A DNA stretch of 64,000 nt, from positions 248,001-312,000 of the forward strand of contig NZ_JAJKFQ010000001.1 in NCBI RefSeq assembly GCF_020966635.1, written 5' to 3'. Each line of letters starts with the position of its first letter. Positions within the stretch are counted from its first letter, which is position 1. Shown here piece after piece: positions 43,622 to 51,548 of the stretch. This stretch comes from Stieleria sp. JC731. GTDB lineage: Bacteria > Planctomycetota > Planctomycetia > Pirellulales > Pirellulaceae. The notes beneath the pieces are model-generated. The model made no database searches, was not told where the DNA came from, and saw nothing but the letters and a program-made list of their open reading frames with translations. Made by a program: the position numbers and the translations under genes.

Positions 43622-45631
43622 ATGAACCAGTGCAGCGAAATGAGTGAAACAAACCGGTCCAAGCATGATCCATTTGCGTCCGCCAGTGACGCGGAGTTGC
43701 TTGATGCGTGGAACCGGGACCGGTTGGCTGATGCCTTTTCAGCGTTGGTTCGGCGCCACAGCGTGATGGTGCTCAGCGTTTGTCAGCGCAAATGCCGTTG
43801 CCATTCCGATGCAGAAGATGCTTATCAGACGACATTTCTGCTGCTTGCAAAAAATGGCAGCAAGATTCGGCAGCCGGAGTGTTTGGCGGGGTGGTTGCAC
43901 CGAGTGGCACAGCGTTCATCGGTCGCGACACTGCAGCGAAATGATCGCGGTATCGAGGTCAACGAAAACCTGCTAGCGAGCGAGGAGATGGTGGTGAGCG
44001 AAGATCCGCTTGACGAAATCGCCGCGAGACACGAGTCGATGATCTTGGATGAAGAGCTTGCCGCGATGCCGGAACGCTATCGCGCGGTCTTGTTGATGCA
44101 AGTCTATCAAGGTCACCCGATCGAAAAGATGGCGGAGCGGTTCGACACAACCGTCGGGACGATCCGTGGGCGGTTGCAACGCGGAAAGAAACTGCTTGCC
44201 AGTCGATTACGTCGTCGTGGCGTTGTCCCCTTGGTTGCGTTTACCGCATCGGTCGCGACACAGGCGACAAACGCAGAAGCCGGCTCGATGGCTGGGCAAT
44301 TGATCCAAACACTTGGAACAACCACAGTTCCTCCTTCTCCTCCGATTCCGGAAAGTCTTGTCAAACCTCTTCTCTCGACAGGGAACAAATTTATGTCACC
44401 AATGAACCTTGGCCTTGGCTGCGGCGCGGCGATGATCGGAACGCTTGGTTTGTTATTGGTCCAACCACCGGCGAACGTTGTCGGTGCAGGTGGAGACAAC
44501 GGAACCAACGTTATCACAGCTCAACTGGGGCCGGCGAACATTCAAAAAGGCGGTTCGGGAAATGCGAACCCTGCCGTTAAGATTCAAGCTTCGGCCAACG
44601 CGGACACGTCGAAAGCGGCAGAGCAACCACCTCAAGAAGAACGAAGCGAAGTTGCCAAGCAATTGCTACAGGCGATGGATCGTCCTGAAGACCTTTCGAT
44701 CGAAACCAGTCTCGAAGGGCTCGCCGATGAACTGCAGAGGCAGCTTCAGTTACCGGTCTTGCTGGATCAACGAGCCATTCAGTTTGCCGAGTTGTCCGTT
44801 GATCAGCCGGTCAAATACATCAGCAGCCAAGAGCCATTGCGGTCTTCGCTTCGAAAGATTTTGGAGCCGCTTGGTCTAAAAGCAACGATCGATAACGAAG
44901 GGATCGTTGTCACGGCAGATCACACACAACTGGTCTATCGTGGGATTGGTACCGATCGATGGCTCAATGCCGATGACGAGAAAATGCGAGAGCTTTCTGA
45001 CAAACTCTCCATGGGGCTTAACGAGACATTCGTTGAGACTCCGTTAAAGGAAGCTGTTGTGCAGTTATCAAAGAGTCTCGATATCAATTTTATCGTTGAT
45101 CGCAGAGCACTCGACGAAATCGGTCTCGATTCATCAACGTCCGTTAATATTGACTTGGATAAAGAAGTCGTCGCATACGACTTTATCCAGACAGCGCTTC
45201 GCAACCTGGATCTGACATTGATGGTGCTCAATAACGTCCCCACCGTCACTACCATCATAGCGGCGGACGATAACTTGCTGACAAGAATTTATTGGCTCGA
45301 AGGGTTGGCTTTGGATGGTAACTACGATTCGATCATGCAAACGATCCAAACCTCGATTGAACCGGATGCTTGGGAAGCTCTTGGTGGCAATTGCACGATG
45401 GGGCCCGGTCCGGGGGAACGTCCTTCGCTGATTATCAGTGCGCGTTACGACATCCATCGTCAGATCGAAGATTTAATTGACGCCTTGCGTTCGAGCACAT
45501 TTAATTCGTCTGCCAAAGACATCGTCAGGCCAATGCCAGTACGGCGAGCAAGCGGATTTGGTGGCATGGGTGGCGATATGGGCGGATTCGGAGGTGGAGG
45601 AGGATTGGGGGGCGGTGGATTTATGAACTAG
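43622..45631 (+). CDS. ECF sigma factor fused to a membrane segment and STN-like repeats
   Basis: About 669 residues from ATG 43622; the frame is open to 43499 with other possible starts. The N-terminal third is an ECF sigma factor: region 2 with DAFSALVRRHSVMVLSVCQR, HSDAEDAYQTTFLLLAKN, LAGWLHRVAQRS, and region 4 with AMPERYRAVLLMQVYQGHPI, FDTTVGTIRGRLQRGKKLL. A membrane-like segment follows (NLGLGCGAAMIGTLGLLLVQ). The C-terminal 330 residues contain two STN/secretin-N-like modules: LADELQRQLQLPVLLDQRAI .. EPLRSSLRKILEPLGL, and LKEAVVQLSKSLDINFIVDR .. YDFIQTALRNLDLTLM. The last 30 residues are Gly-rich. C-terminally extended ECF factors are known in planctomycetes. The extracytoplasmic STN arrangement suggests direct signal reception without a separate anti-sigma factor, which is inferred. 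Confidence 0.82.
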   Translation: MNQCSEMSETNRSKHDPFASASDAELLDAWNRDRLADAFSALVRRHSVMVLSVCQRKCRCHSDAEDAYQTTFLLLAKNGSKIRQPECLAGWLHRVAQRSSVATLQRNDRGIEVNENLLASEEMVVSEDPLDEIAARHESMILDEELAAMPERYRAVLLMQVYQGHPIEKMAERFDTTVGTIRGRLQRGKKLLASRLRRRGVVPLVAFTASVATQATNAEAGSMAGQLIQTLGTTTVPPSPPIPESLVKPLLSTGNKFMSPMNLGLGCGAAMIGTLGLLLVQPPANVVGAGGDNGTNVITAQLGPANIQKGGSGNANPAVKIQASANADTSKAAEQPPQEERSEVAKQLLQAMDRPEDLSIETSLEGLADELQRQLQLPVLLDQRAIQFAELSVDQPVKYISSQEPLRSSLRKILEPLGLKATIDNEGIVVTADHTQLVYRGIGTDRWLNADDEKMRELSDKLSMGLNETFVETPLKEAVVQLSKSLDINFIVDRRALDEIGLDSSTSVNIDLDKEVVAYDFIQTALRNLDLTLMVLNNVPTVTTIIAADDNLLTRIYWLEGLALDGNYDSIMQTIQTSIEPDAWEALGGNCTMGPGPGERPSLIISARYDIHRQIEDLIDALRSSTFNSSAKDIVRPMPVRRASGFGGMGGDMGGFGGGGGLGGGGFMN

Positions 45632-45794
45632 TGGAAATCCACGCAAGACGACTCTGGGTTTGGTTCAGCACAAATTTTCCATGACTGTGAATTCCCATGT
45701 CGATTCGTGAGTTGCCATTTCGACAAAGCGTGAAGTGACGGGTCACAAGCTCGTCTTACGTGGTAATGGAACTCAATCTGAGACGCTTCTTGCA

Positions 45795-46283
45795 ATGAAT
45801 GATACGGCCCCAAGTAAGTCAGTCGGAAACACCGTTCGCTTACATCGAGTTTTCAAAGCGCCAGTGGAAAAGCTTTATCGCGCATTTACCGATGCCGATG
45901 CGCTGGTTTACTGGAGTGCACCGTTCGGATTCGTTGCGAAAATGCACGAATTCGATGTAAAGGTAGGTGGCGGCTACAAGATGTCTTTCGTGAACTTCGG
46001 AACCGGTGCGGCCCACGCTTTTTCAGTCAAGTTTGTCGAAGTTGTGCCCAACGAACGACTTCGATATACCGATCAATTCGACGATCCGAATCTGCCCGGC
46101 ACGATCGAAGTCACGGTGGAAATGAAGAGCGTCGCCTGTGGTTCAGAACTGAATATCGTCCAGTCTGGCTTACCGGATGTGATACCGGTCGAGATGTGCT
46201 ATCTGGGTTGGCAGGAGTCACTGACGCAGCTGGCGAATCTTGTAGAGCCGGTCATTCCTGATGGGCCTCCCACTGACGAATGA
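45795..46283 (+). CDS. SRPBCC-fold protein (AHSA1/START-like)
   Basis: About 162 residues from ATG 45795; the longer frame to 45735 adds a non-conserved tail. The START-like fold is clear: VRLHRVFKAPVEKLYRAFTD, WSAPFGFVAKMHEFDVKVGG, GYKMSFVNFGTGAAHAFSVK, and FVEVVPNERLRYTDQFDDPN. It ends with GWQESLTQLANLVEP, the usual C-terminal helix. Members bind hydrophobic ligands or activate ATPases; many of unknown role occur as stand-alone genes like this one. The gene ends at 46283, just before a repeat element that begins at 46294. Confidence 0.85.
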   Translation: MNDTAPSKSVGNTVRLHRVFKAPVEKLYRAFTDADALVYWSAPFGFVAKMHEFDVKVGGGYKMSFVNFGTGAAHAFSVKFVEVVPNERLRYTDQFDDPNLPGTIEVTVEMKSVACGSELNIVQSGLPDVIPVEMCYLGWQESLTQLANLVEPVIPDGPPTDE

Positions 46284-46293
46284 AAAATAGCAC

Positions 46294-46509
46294 CTGGTGC
46301 TTCGCTCCAACTCGATTTTAGGATTAGCCGTATGGCATTAGCCACGGTTTGAGTGCAATAACCGGGGCTAACGCCCGTCGGCTGATGACCCGAACCCGTG
46401 TTTAGGATTAGCCGTATGGCGCCAGCCACGGTTTCAGTGCAATATCCGGGGCTGACGCCCATCGGCTGATGACCCGAACCCGTATTTTTATATCGAAAGA
46501 AGCACCTAG
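46294..46509. repeat. TIR element with a duplicated 84-bp unit
   Basis: Ends CTGGTGCTT (46294-46302) and AAGCACCTAG (46500-46509) form an imperfect terminal inverted repeat. Inside, two units of 84 bp (from 46317 and 46401) each hold the palindrome AGCCGTATGGCATTAGCCAC and CCGGGGCTAACGCCCGTCGG. Each unit then reads GCTGATGACCCGAACCCGT. The same element with one unit is at 61888-62016. No coding capacity. Confidence 0.8.
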
Positions 46510-46531
46510 CGTTTTAGAACTAGGTGCTTTT
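46500..46531. terminator. Hairpin terminator at the right end of the repeat element
   Basis: 9-bp stem AGCACCTAG (46501-46509) with CTAGGTGCT (46520-46528), followed by a T-run. The left arm is also the right terminal repeat of the element at 46294, so the element end may supply termination for the SRPBCC gene. Confidence 0.65.
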
Positions 46532-46582
46532 CGAAGTAAGTCGATGCGTTATCAGGTAACGCGGCGGTTCATCAAAGGGTGA

Positions 46583-48643
46583 TTACTTTTTCCCTTTGCC
46601 TTTTCCTCGTCCTTGGTTGCCATTGCCACGTGCCTTACCGGATCCACGCGATCCGTTTGAGCCAAGGGCACCTTGGACAGACGAGCCAATGCTGTTGCCA
46701 CCAACATTGATGTTTCCTCGTGCTCGTCCTTCGGCCGAGGATCCGCGTTGGCGTTCCATTCCACGATTCAGGTTTTCAATCGAACGTTGCGCACGCGACT
46801 GAACCGACTCGGTAGCCGATTGGCTGTTTGATCGAATCGAGTTCCCAAGTTCGGTCGCACGATTGGTCGTCCGCTCAATTCCTTGTGGACGGTTGTTCGA
46901 AGGACCGTTTTCAGAATTGCCACGGCGTGGAGTTGTGGGAAGTGCTTGTTCGGTTTGTGAACGTTCGATCGCTCTGGGCCAATCGGTTGGGCGTTCTGGA
47001 CGTGCACGACCTTCGCGACGCAGCTTTTCCATGTTCTGTTGTAGCTGTTCTCGGTTTCGATTGAGCTGCTCTTGTGCAGACTGCGCATCTTTGTCGAGTT
47101 GACCTCGCACAGAATCTTGTCCTGGTAGTGTCTCACCGATTTCGGGACGATTTCCAGGGTTTGGTCGTCGACCTTTATCGCGTTCGGATTGGCCGCGTGA
47201 CTGTCGGTCCGAATTTGAACCGGCATTTGCAGATGCATTAGCATTTGCCTGCGCGTTGACTACCGGCAAATCCAAGGTCGCTTTTGCCGAAGCTGAGGCT
47301 TCGGAGTTTTCCTTGTTGTTTCCATTCAAATTCCCGTCCAAGACGTTCGGGTTACGATCTCGCTTGGACTCGAATTGTCGGCGACGCTGCGAAAACTCTC
47401 GTGGGTTGTCCGGGCTGCTGTTGCTGAGCAGTTGAGTCACTTGCCCCGGGTCGACACGTTGTAGCCTAACTTCGGACTGATCGTCGTTCACCAGTCGAGT
47501 CAGATTCTCCGCGATCGAAGCTGCTCGGAGCGTTCCCGAGTCCAAGTTGGCGCCTGCGTTCGTTTTCAGGAAGGCCTGCTGTGCTGCAATCGTATGCGGC
47601 GGACGATGGTCACGATTGTTGTTGAAGTGGTCGTGGTACCGGTTGGCGAAGTTCAGTGTCTGTGGGTTTCGGATGGAATAGTACGAGAACAATGGATCGT
47701 AAAATCCACTTCGTTGTCCGTAGCTAACCCACGGATAATACGCACTTGAATAGCGGCTGCCGTAGTAATCACCGAAGTAATATCGGTTGTAGTTCGGTCG
47801 CAAAAACAGGTTGGCCAGTAGAGACACCGTCGTGTCCAACGCGTACCGTGGGCGGTAGCGATATCCGGATTGGGAATAAACGTTTTGACGATAGTAAACC
47901 GGTGTAAACATCATGCCGCGGTAAGCAAGTTCTCGGTCCCAATAACCATGGCGATAAACGCATCCGCGCGGTGTCCAATAGTACTGGCTTGGAACCCAAA
48001 CCCAGCCAGGCTGGGTAGGTGCCCAATATCCTGGTTGCCACTGGTAGTCGTTACTTTGGTAGACCCAATTACCTGGGACATAAAAGTAATCGTCATTCGG
48101 CGCGGGTGATGAAGGTCCCTGTTCGACCGATTCTGGGGGAGCTGGCAGATAGCTGATTTCGCGATCGCCGGTCTTGGCCCAAAATCCGCTAACCCATCGA
48201 AAACCCTTCGGTGCTTGTTCCCAATAACCAGGAACCCACTGTCGGTTCGGAGGAACGTCTCGCCAAACGCCGCTGATCCAGATGAAGTCGTCGCGATCTT
48301 CGTCCCAAGCCCAGTAGCCTGAGATCCACTGCACGTTCTTGCCTTCCGGCTTGTACTCCGGTGATGTTTCGTTGATCGGTTCTGGCGGTTCTCGATCGAC
48401 GACCGGGTTTGGTTTGGGATCTTTCGAGAACGGTTCGGCAAACGCTTCGTGAAGCGGGCCACGAGTTAAGTATTCGACCCGATCATCTTCGTTGTCTGGT
48501 GACTGCAGGCCGTTCTCATTGCTGAATTGGCGCGATGGCTCATTTGGCGGGGCTGGCGACTGCGCGTCGGCCGATCGCACGGTGCTGCTGGTTAACGCCG
48601 CGGTGCAAATCGCTGCGATCGAATAATTCAGGTATCGTTTCAT
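46583..48643 (-). CDS. WXXGXW-repeat surface protein
   Basis: About 686 residues from ATG 48643, chosen for the signal peptide (MKRYLNYSIAAICTAALTSS). Residues about 75-260 carry tandem W-x-x-G-x/Y-W motifs: VQWISGYWAWDEDRDDFIWI, SGVWRDVPPNRQWVPGYWEQ, FRWVSGFWAK, YQWQPGYWAP, CVYRHGYWD. A Tyr-rich stretch follows (YRYRPRYALDTTVSLL, RPNYNRYYFGDYYG). The second half is Asn/Gln/Arg-rich and disordered, and the end is a Gly/Lys-rich tail (RGSGKARGNGNQGRGKGK). WXXGXW repeats (BcpO-related in some bacteria) are taken as cell-surface modules. Function unknown. It lies at the downstream end of the leftward run. Confidence 0.8.
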   Translation of the reverse strand: MKRYLNYSIAAICTAALTSSTVRSADAQSPAPPNEPSRQFSNENGLQSPDNEDDRVEYLTRGPLHEAFAEPFSKDPKPNPVVDREPPEPINETSPEYKPEGKNVQWISGYWAWDEDRDDFIWISGVWRDVPPNRQWVPGYWEQAPKGFRWVSGFWAKTGDREISYLPAPPESVEQGPSSPAPNDDYFYVPGNWVYQSNDYQWQPGYWAPTQPGWVWVPSQYYWTPRGCVYRHGYWDRELAYRGMMFTPVYYRQNVYSQSGYRYRPRYALDTTVSLLANLFLRPNYNRYYFGDYYGSRYSSAYYPWVSYGQRSGFYDPLFSYYSIRNPQTLNFANRYHDHFNNNRDHRPPHTIAAQQAFLKTNAGANLDSGTLRAASIAENLTRLVNDDQSEVRLQRVDPGQVTQLLSNSSPDNPREFSQRRRQFESKRDRNPNVLDGNLNGNNKENSEASASAKATLDLPVVNAQANANASANAGSNSDRQSRGQSERDKGRRPNPGNRPEIGETLPGQDSVRGQLDKDAQSAQEQLNRNREQLQQNMEKLRREGRARPERPTDWPRAIERSQTEQALPTTPRRGNSENGPSNNRPQGIERTTNRATELGNSIRSNSQSATESVQSRAQRSIENLNRGMERQRGSSAEGRARGNINVGGNSIGSSVQGALGSNGSRGSGKARGNGNQGRGKGKGKK

Positions 48644-48798
48644 AGGGATAGCTCGGTCGGTTTTAGAAGAGGCTGGTTGCATCGGTGAGCTTCAATATTC
48701 GGTCGAAAAGCGACCAGCTCACCGCCCTCCAGTGCGGTTGTGACACCTCAATCAGTGTCACTGCACCATGTAATTGCAAAGCCTGTTCCAAAGGCCCA

Positions 48799-50022
48799 CT
48801 ATCGTCCGAGCGATTGTTTTTCAAACTTTGCCAGAGCGTTTTCTCGTTCTTCCAAAGGGAACAGGACTGCTTTCCCGGTACCCCGATGAGATGCGAAGAC
48901 GGCACAGATCATTTCGATCACAACGCCGCCATCGTCAAGACTACACAGAGGTTGGTGGTCAGAATCCACAGCCTCGATCAGGTCACGTACTCCGGCAACA
49001 TGGTTATGGACTTGTTTGATCAGCTGCGGGTTGGTTTCCGCTTTGCCTAAGCCAGCACTGGTGATGGGAATCCAACGCCGCGGCTCGTTGGGGACCTGGT
49101 ATGGATTACCAGGAATGAAATGGGCGACCGGATCTTGGTCGATATGAATGACGACCATGCCTTTGGATCCGATCAATTGCATGCTGTAGCTCATTGACGT
49201 TTCGTCATTTGCAATCGAATCGTATCGAGCCAGAACTCCGTTGGCCATCATGTAACGTGCGTAGACTTGATCGCCAGCCAATGGTCCCAGTCCTTCGTTT
49301 CCCGGTTGAACATCAGATGGGCGGACAGGATGACCGTCTTGCATCATCAGCGCCGAGCAATGCACTGGTTTACCAGCAAAATAGTGCATCAAGTTGAATT
49401 CATGACTGCCAAGAACCCATAAGTCTTCACCACCGCCTCGGTGATCACCTTTGCCCCGACCGCGAATTTCAAGTAGACGTCCTAGCTTGCCCTCATCGAT
49501 CATCGCTTTGATGATTGGCATCGCCGGGTGGTAACGGTTGCGGTGAGCCACTGCGATTTTGGTTCCTGCCGATCGTGCGGCTGAAGAAATCGAATCGAAT
49601 TCCGCAGGTGAGCGGCAGAGCGGTTTTTCGATATAGATCCCTTTGGCCCCCGCATTGATTGCCGCCAGAATCATTTCTTTGTGTTGGTCGACATGCCGCG
49701 GCCCGATCGAAACGAATTCGGGTTGAAGCTTTTCGAGCATCGAATGATAGTCGGTGAAGCCGATCGGCTTGTCGATACCGAGCTTCTTCAGTTCTTTCGG
49801 AACCGCCGCTGGATTTCCGTCAGCGATGCCGACGATTTGTGCCTCCGGAATCTGCAACCAAACGGTATCCAGTCCGTGTCCATAGTTGCCTCGTCCGGAG
49901 TGGCCGATGATCGCGACGCGACGTTTGGCTAGCGATTGGTCTTCGGCGCCGCAGCTTTGGTTTAGTAAGGTGCTACCAATGGAGACGCTTGCGGCTGTGG
50001 ATAGAAATTCACGTCGTTTCAT
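48799..50022 (-). CDS. Gfo/Idh/MocA family oxidoreductase, exported
   Basis: 407 residues from ATG 50022. The N-terminus has a Tat-type leader (MKRREFLSTAASVSIGSTLL). The Rossmann part follows: RVAIIGHSGRGNYGHGLDTV (GxGxxG variant, GHSGRGNYG), PEAQIVGIADGNPAA. Further motifs are GAKGIYIEKPLCRSPAEFD (EKP motif with the catalytic-region Lys) and VAHRNRYHPAMPIIKAMID. The C-terminal dimerisation/substrate domain follows, with GEDLWVLGSHEFNLMHYFAG. Members oxidise sugars or related compounds with NAD(P); exported versions are abundant in planctomycetes. Substrate unknown. It is transcribed with the PQQ-propeller gene upstream (87-bp gap). Confidence 0.88.
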   Translation of the reverse strand: MKRREFLSTAASVSIGSTLLNQSCGAEDQSLAKRRVAIIGHSGRGNYGHGLDTVWLQIPEAQIVGIADGNPAAVPKELKKLGIDKPIGFTDYHSMLEKLQPEFVSIGPRHVDQHKEMILAAINAGAKGIYIEKPLCRSPAEFDSISSAARSAGTKIAVAHRNRYHPAMPIIKAMIDEGKLGRLLEIRGRGKGDHRGGGEDLWVLGSHEFNLMHYFAGKPVHCSALMMQDGHPVRPSDVQPGNEGLGPLAGDQVYARYMMANGVLARYDSIANDETSMSYSMQLIGSKGMVVIHIDQDPVAHFIPGNPYQVPNEPRRWIPITSAGLGKAETNPQLIKQVHNHVAGVRDLIEAVDSDHQPLCSLDDGGVVIEMICAVFASHRGTGKAVLFPLEERENALAKFEKQSLGR

Positions 50023-50109
50023 CTGATCGTCTCGCCATTTCAAGGGTGTTGAACTTGGCGATTATAACTTTAGTGAAACGTGCCGTGCGGACTTCGGCTG
50101 CTCACTCGA

Positions 50110-51477
50110 TTACTGCTGCGTCGAGCTTGCGATACAAATCAGCTTTTCGTGTCGGTCTCGACCGCTGCCGAACCCGACGCGATAGAACAGTGACGACTGA
50201 CTGATCGCTGGACTGGCATAGCAGTCATCGCCCAAGCGGTTTTTGGCAACCTGCTGATAACCTTCCGGTGATGCTTTAAAGACAAAGACGTTGCCGGATA
50301 GGTCTGCCGAATAAACCATCGCGTTGCAAATCACGGGCGAACTGCTGAAGTTACCGCCCAAGCGTTTTCGCCATTCGACGGAGCCATCGGCCAGCGACCA
50401 ACAAATCGCAATTCCGTCGTCGGTAACACCGTACAGTGCCGTTCCATCGGTGATCAGCGATGGTTCATAGAGCTTGTTTCTGTCTGACCAAAGACGTTGT
50501 CCATCGGCCGAAAAGCAAACGGTTTCTTTTTCCGGATAGCCACCTGAAGCAAAGATTTTGTCTCCGGCCGTGACAACCGTTCCGCAGGTTGCTTCGGAGA
50601 TTGCTTCCTTTTCCCAGTTCGGTTCACCGGTCGCTGGGTCATAACTTGCCAAGCGATTGCCGCCGCTGATCAGCAGTTGGTCTTTCCCGCCTGCATTAAC
50701 GATTCGCGGACTGGAGTACGAACTCGCATTACCGCGTGACCGTCGCCATGCGATTTCACCAGTCTGCAGATCGAGTGCGGCAAGGTATCCGCCACCAAGA
50801 TTGTCGGCCGCAATGATGACCAGCGATTTGTAGATCGCCGGTGATGGCGCGTAGCCAAACTTGGATGCGAACGCGCCGACCTCTTTCTGCCACACGATAT
50901 CGCCGGATGAGTTTAACGCCGTGACAAAGATGCGTTCGTTATTCAGGTGGGCGGTGACAAATAGGTTTCCGTCGGACGCGACGGTGCAGTTCGCGTTCGT
51001 GGCTTTTTGATGAATGTCTCGCTGGTTGGGGAAGTTGCCTTGATGGACAACTGTGTTCCAGCGTTGATCGCCTGTGACTCGATCAAATGCGAGGACCGAT
51101 TGTTTCTGTTCTTGGTCGATCGCGGTTCCGACGACGACAAGGTCGCCAACGACGATGGGGCTGCTGTGGCCACGACCTGGAACGTCTACTGACCAAGCGA
51201 TGTTTTCGTTGGAGCTCCACCGCGTCGGAAGTTCTTGATCGGTTGCGACGCCGCTGCCATCGCTGCCTCGCCATTGGTTCCAATCCGATTCGGAAATGGC
51301 GGACGCGAGGTCTTTGATTTCGATACCACTTTCTGCGGTCGAAACTTCAGCGACCGGCGTGTGCTTTCTGCATCCGATCGGACCACTGACGAGCAGCAGT
51401 CCCAGCAGTAGTCCCTGCCCAAGCGTGAAGGCAACATTGGGCAACCGCGTGGGCGTGTGTTCAAGGTGGTCCATCAT
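50110..51477 (-). CDS. PQQ-like beta-propeller lipoprotein
   Basis: About 455 residues from ATG 51477 (GGAACCC just upstream). The leader ends in a probable lipobox (LLLVSGPIGCRKH), so it should be lipid-anchored. The propeller has repeated W-blades: WNQWRGSDGSGVATDQELPT, NIAWSVDVPGRGHSSPIVVG, VLAFDRVTGDQRWNTVV, YLAALDLQTGEIAWRRS, LASYDPATGEPNWEKEA, CWSLADGSVEWRKRLGG. It fits the planctomycetal PQQ-binding-like/BamB-type family. The family includes both PQQ enzymes and structural propellers; no catalytic Asp/Ca site is obvious here, so I favour a structural or binding role. Adjacent to the Gfo/Idh/MocA gene. Confidence 0.82.
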   Translation of the reverse strand: MMDHLEHTPTRLPNVAFTLGQGLLLGLLLVSGPIGCRKHTPVAEVSTAESGIEIKDLASAISESDWNQWRGSDGSGVATDQELPTRWSSNENIAWSVDVPGRGHSSPIVVGDLVVVGTAIDQEQKQSVLAFDRVTGDQRWNTVVHQGNFPNQRDIHQKATNANCTVASDGNLFVTAHLNNERIFVTALNSSGDIVWQKEVGAFASKFGYAPSPAIYKSLVIIAADNLGGGYLAALDLQTGEIAWRRSRGNASSYSSPRIVNAGGKDQLLISGGNRLASYDPATGEPNWEKEAISEATCGTVVTAGDKIFASGGYPEKETVCFSADGQRLWSDRNKLYEPSLITDGTALYGVTDDGIAICWSLADGSVEWRKRLGGNFSSSPVICNAMVYSADLSGNVFVFKASPEGYQQVAKNRLGDDCYASPAISQSSLFYRVGFGSGRDRHEKLICIASSTQQ

Positions 51478-51548
51478 TGGGTTCCGTCGGATGGGGATGA
51501 CGAATTGAACGGAATCAGCGATCGATATCCACAACGGATTTACTGAAT

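Noticed and set aside
46199-46462. 87-codon frame with an internal duplicated peptide
   Set aside because: The duplication is simply the 84-bp DNA repeat read in one frame.
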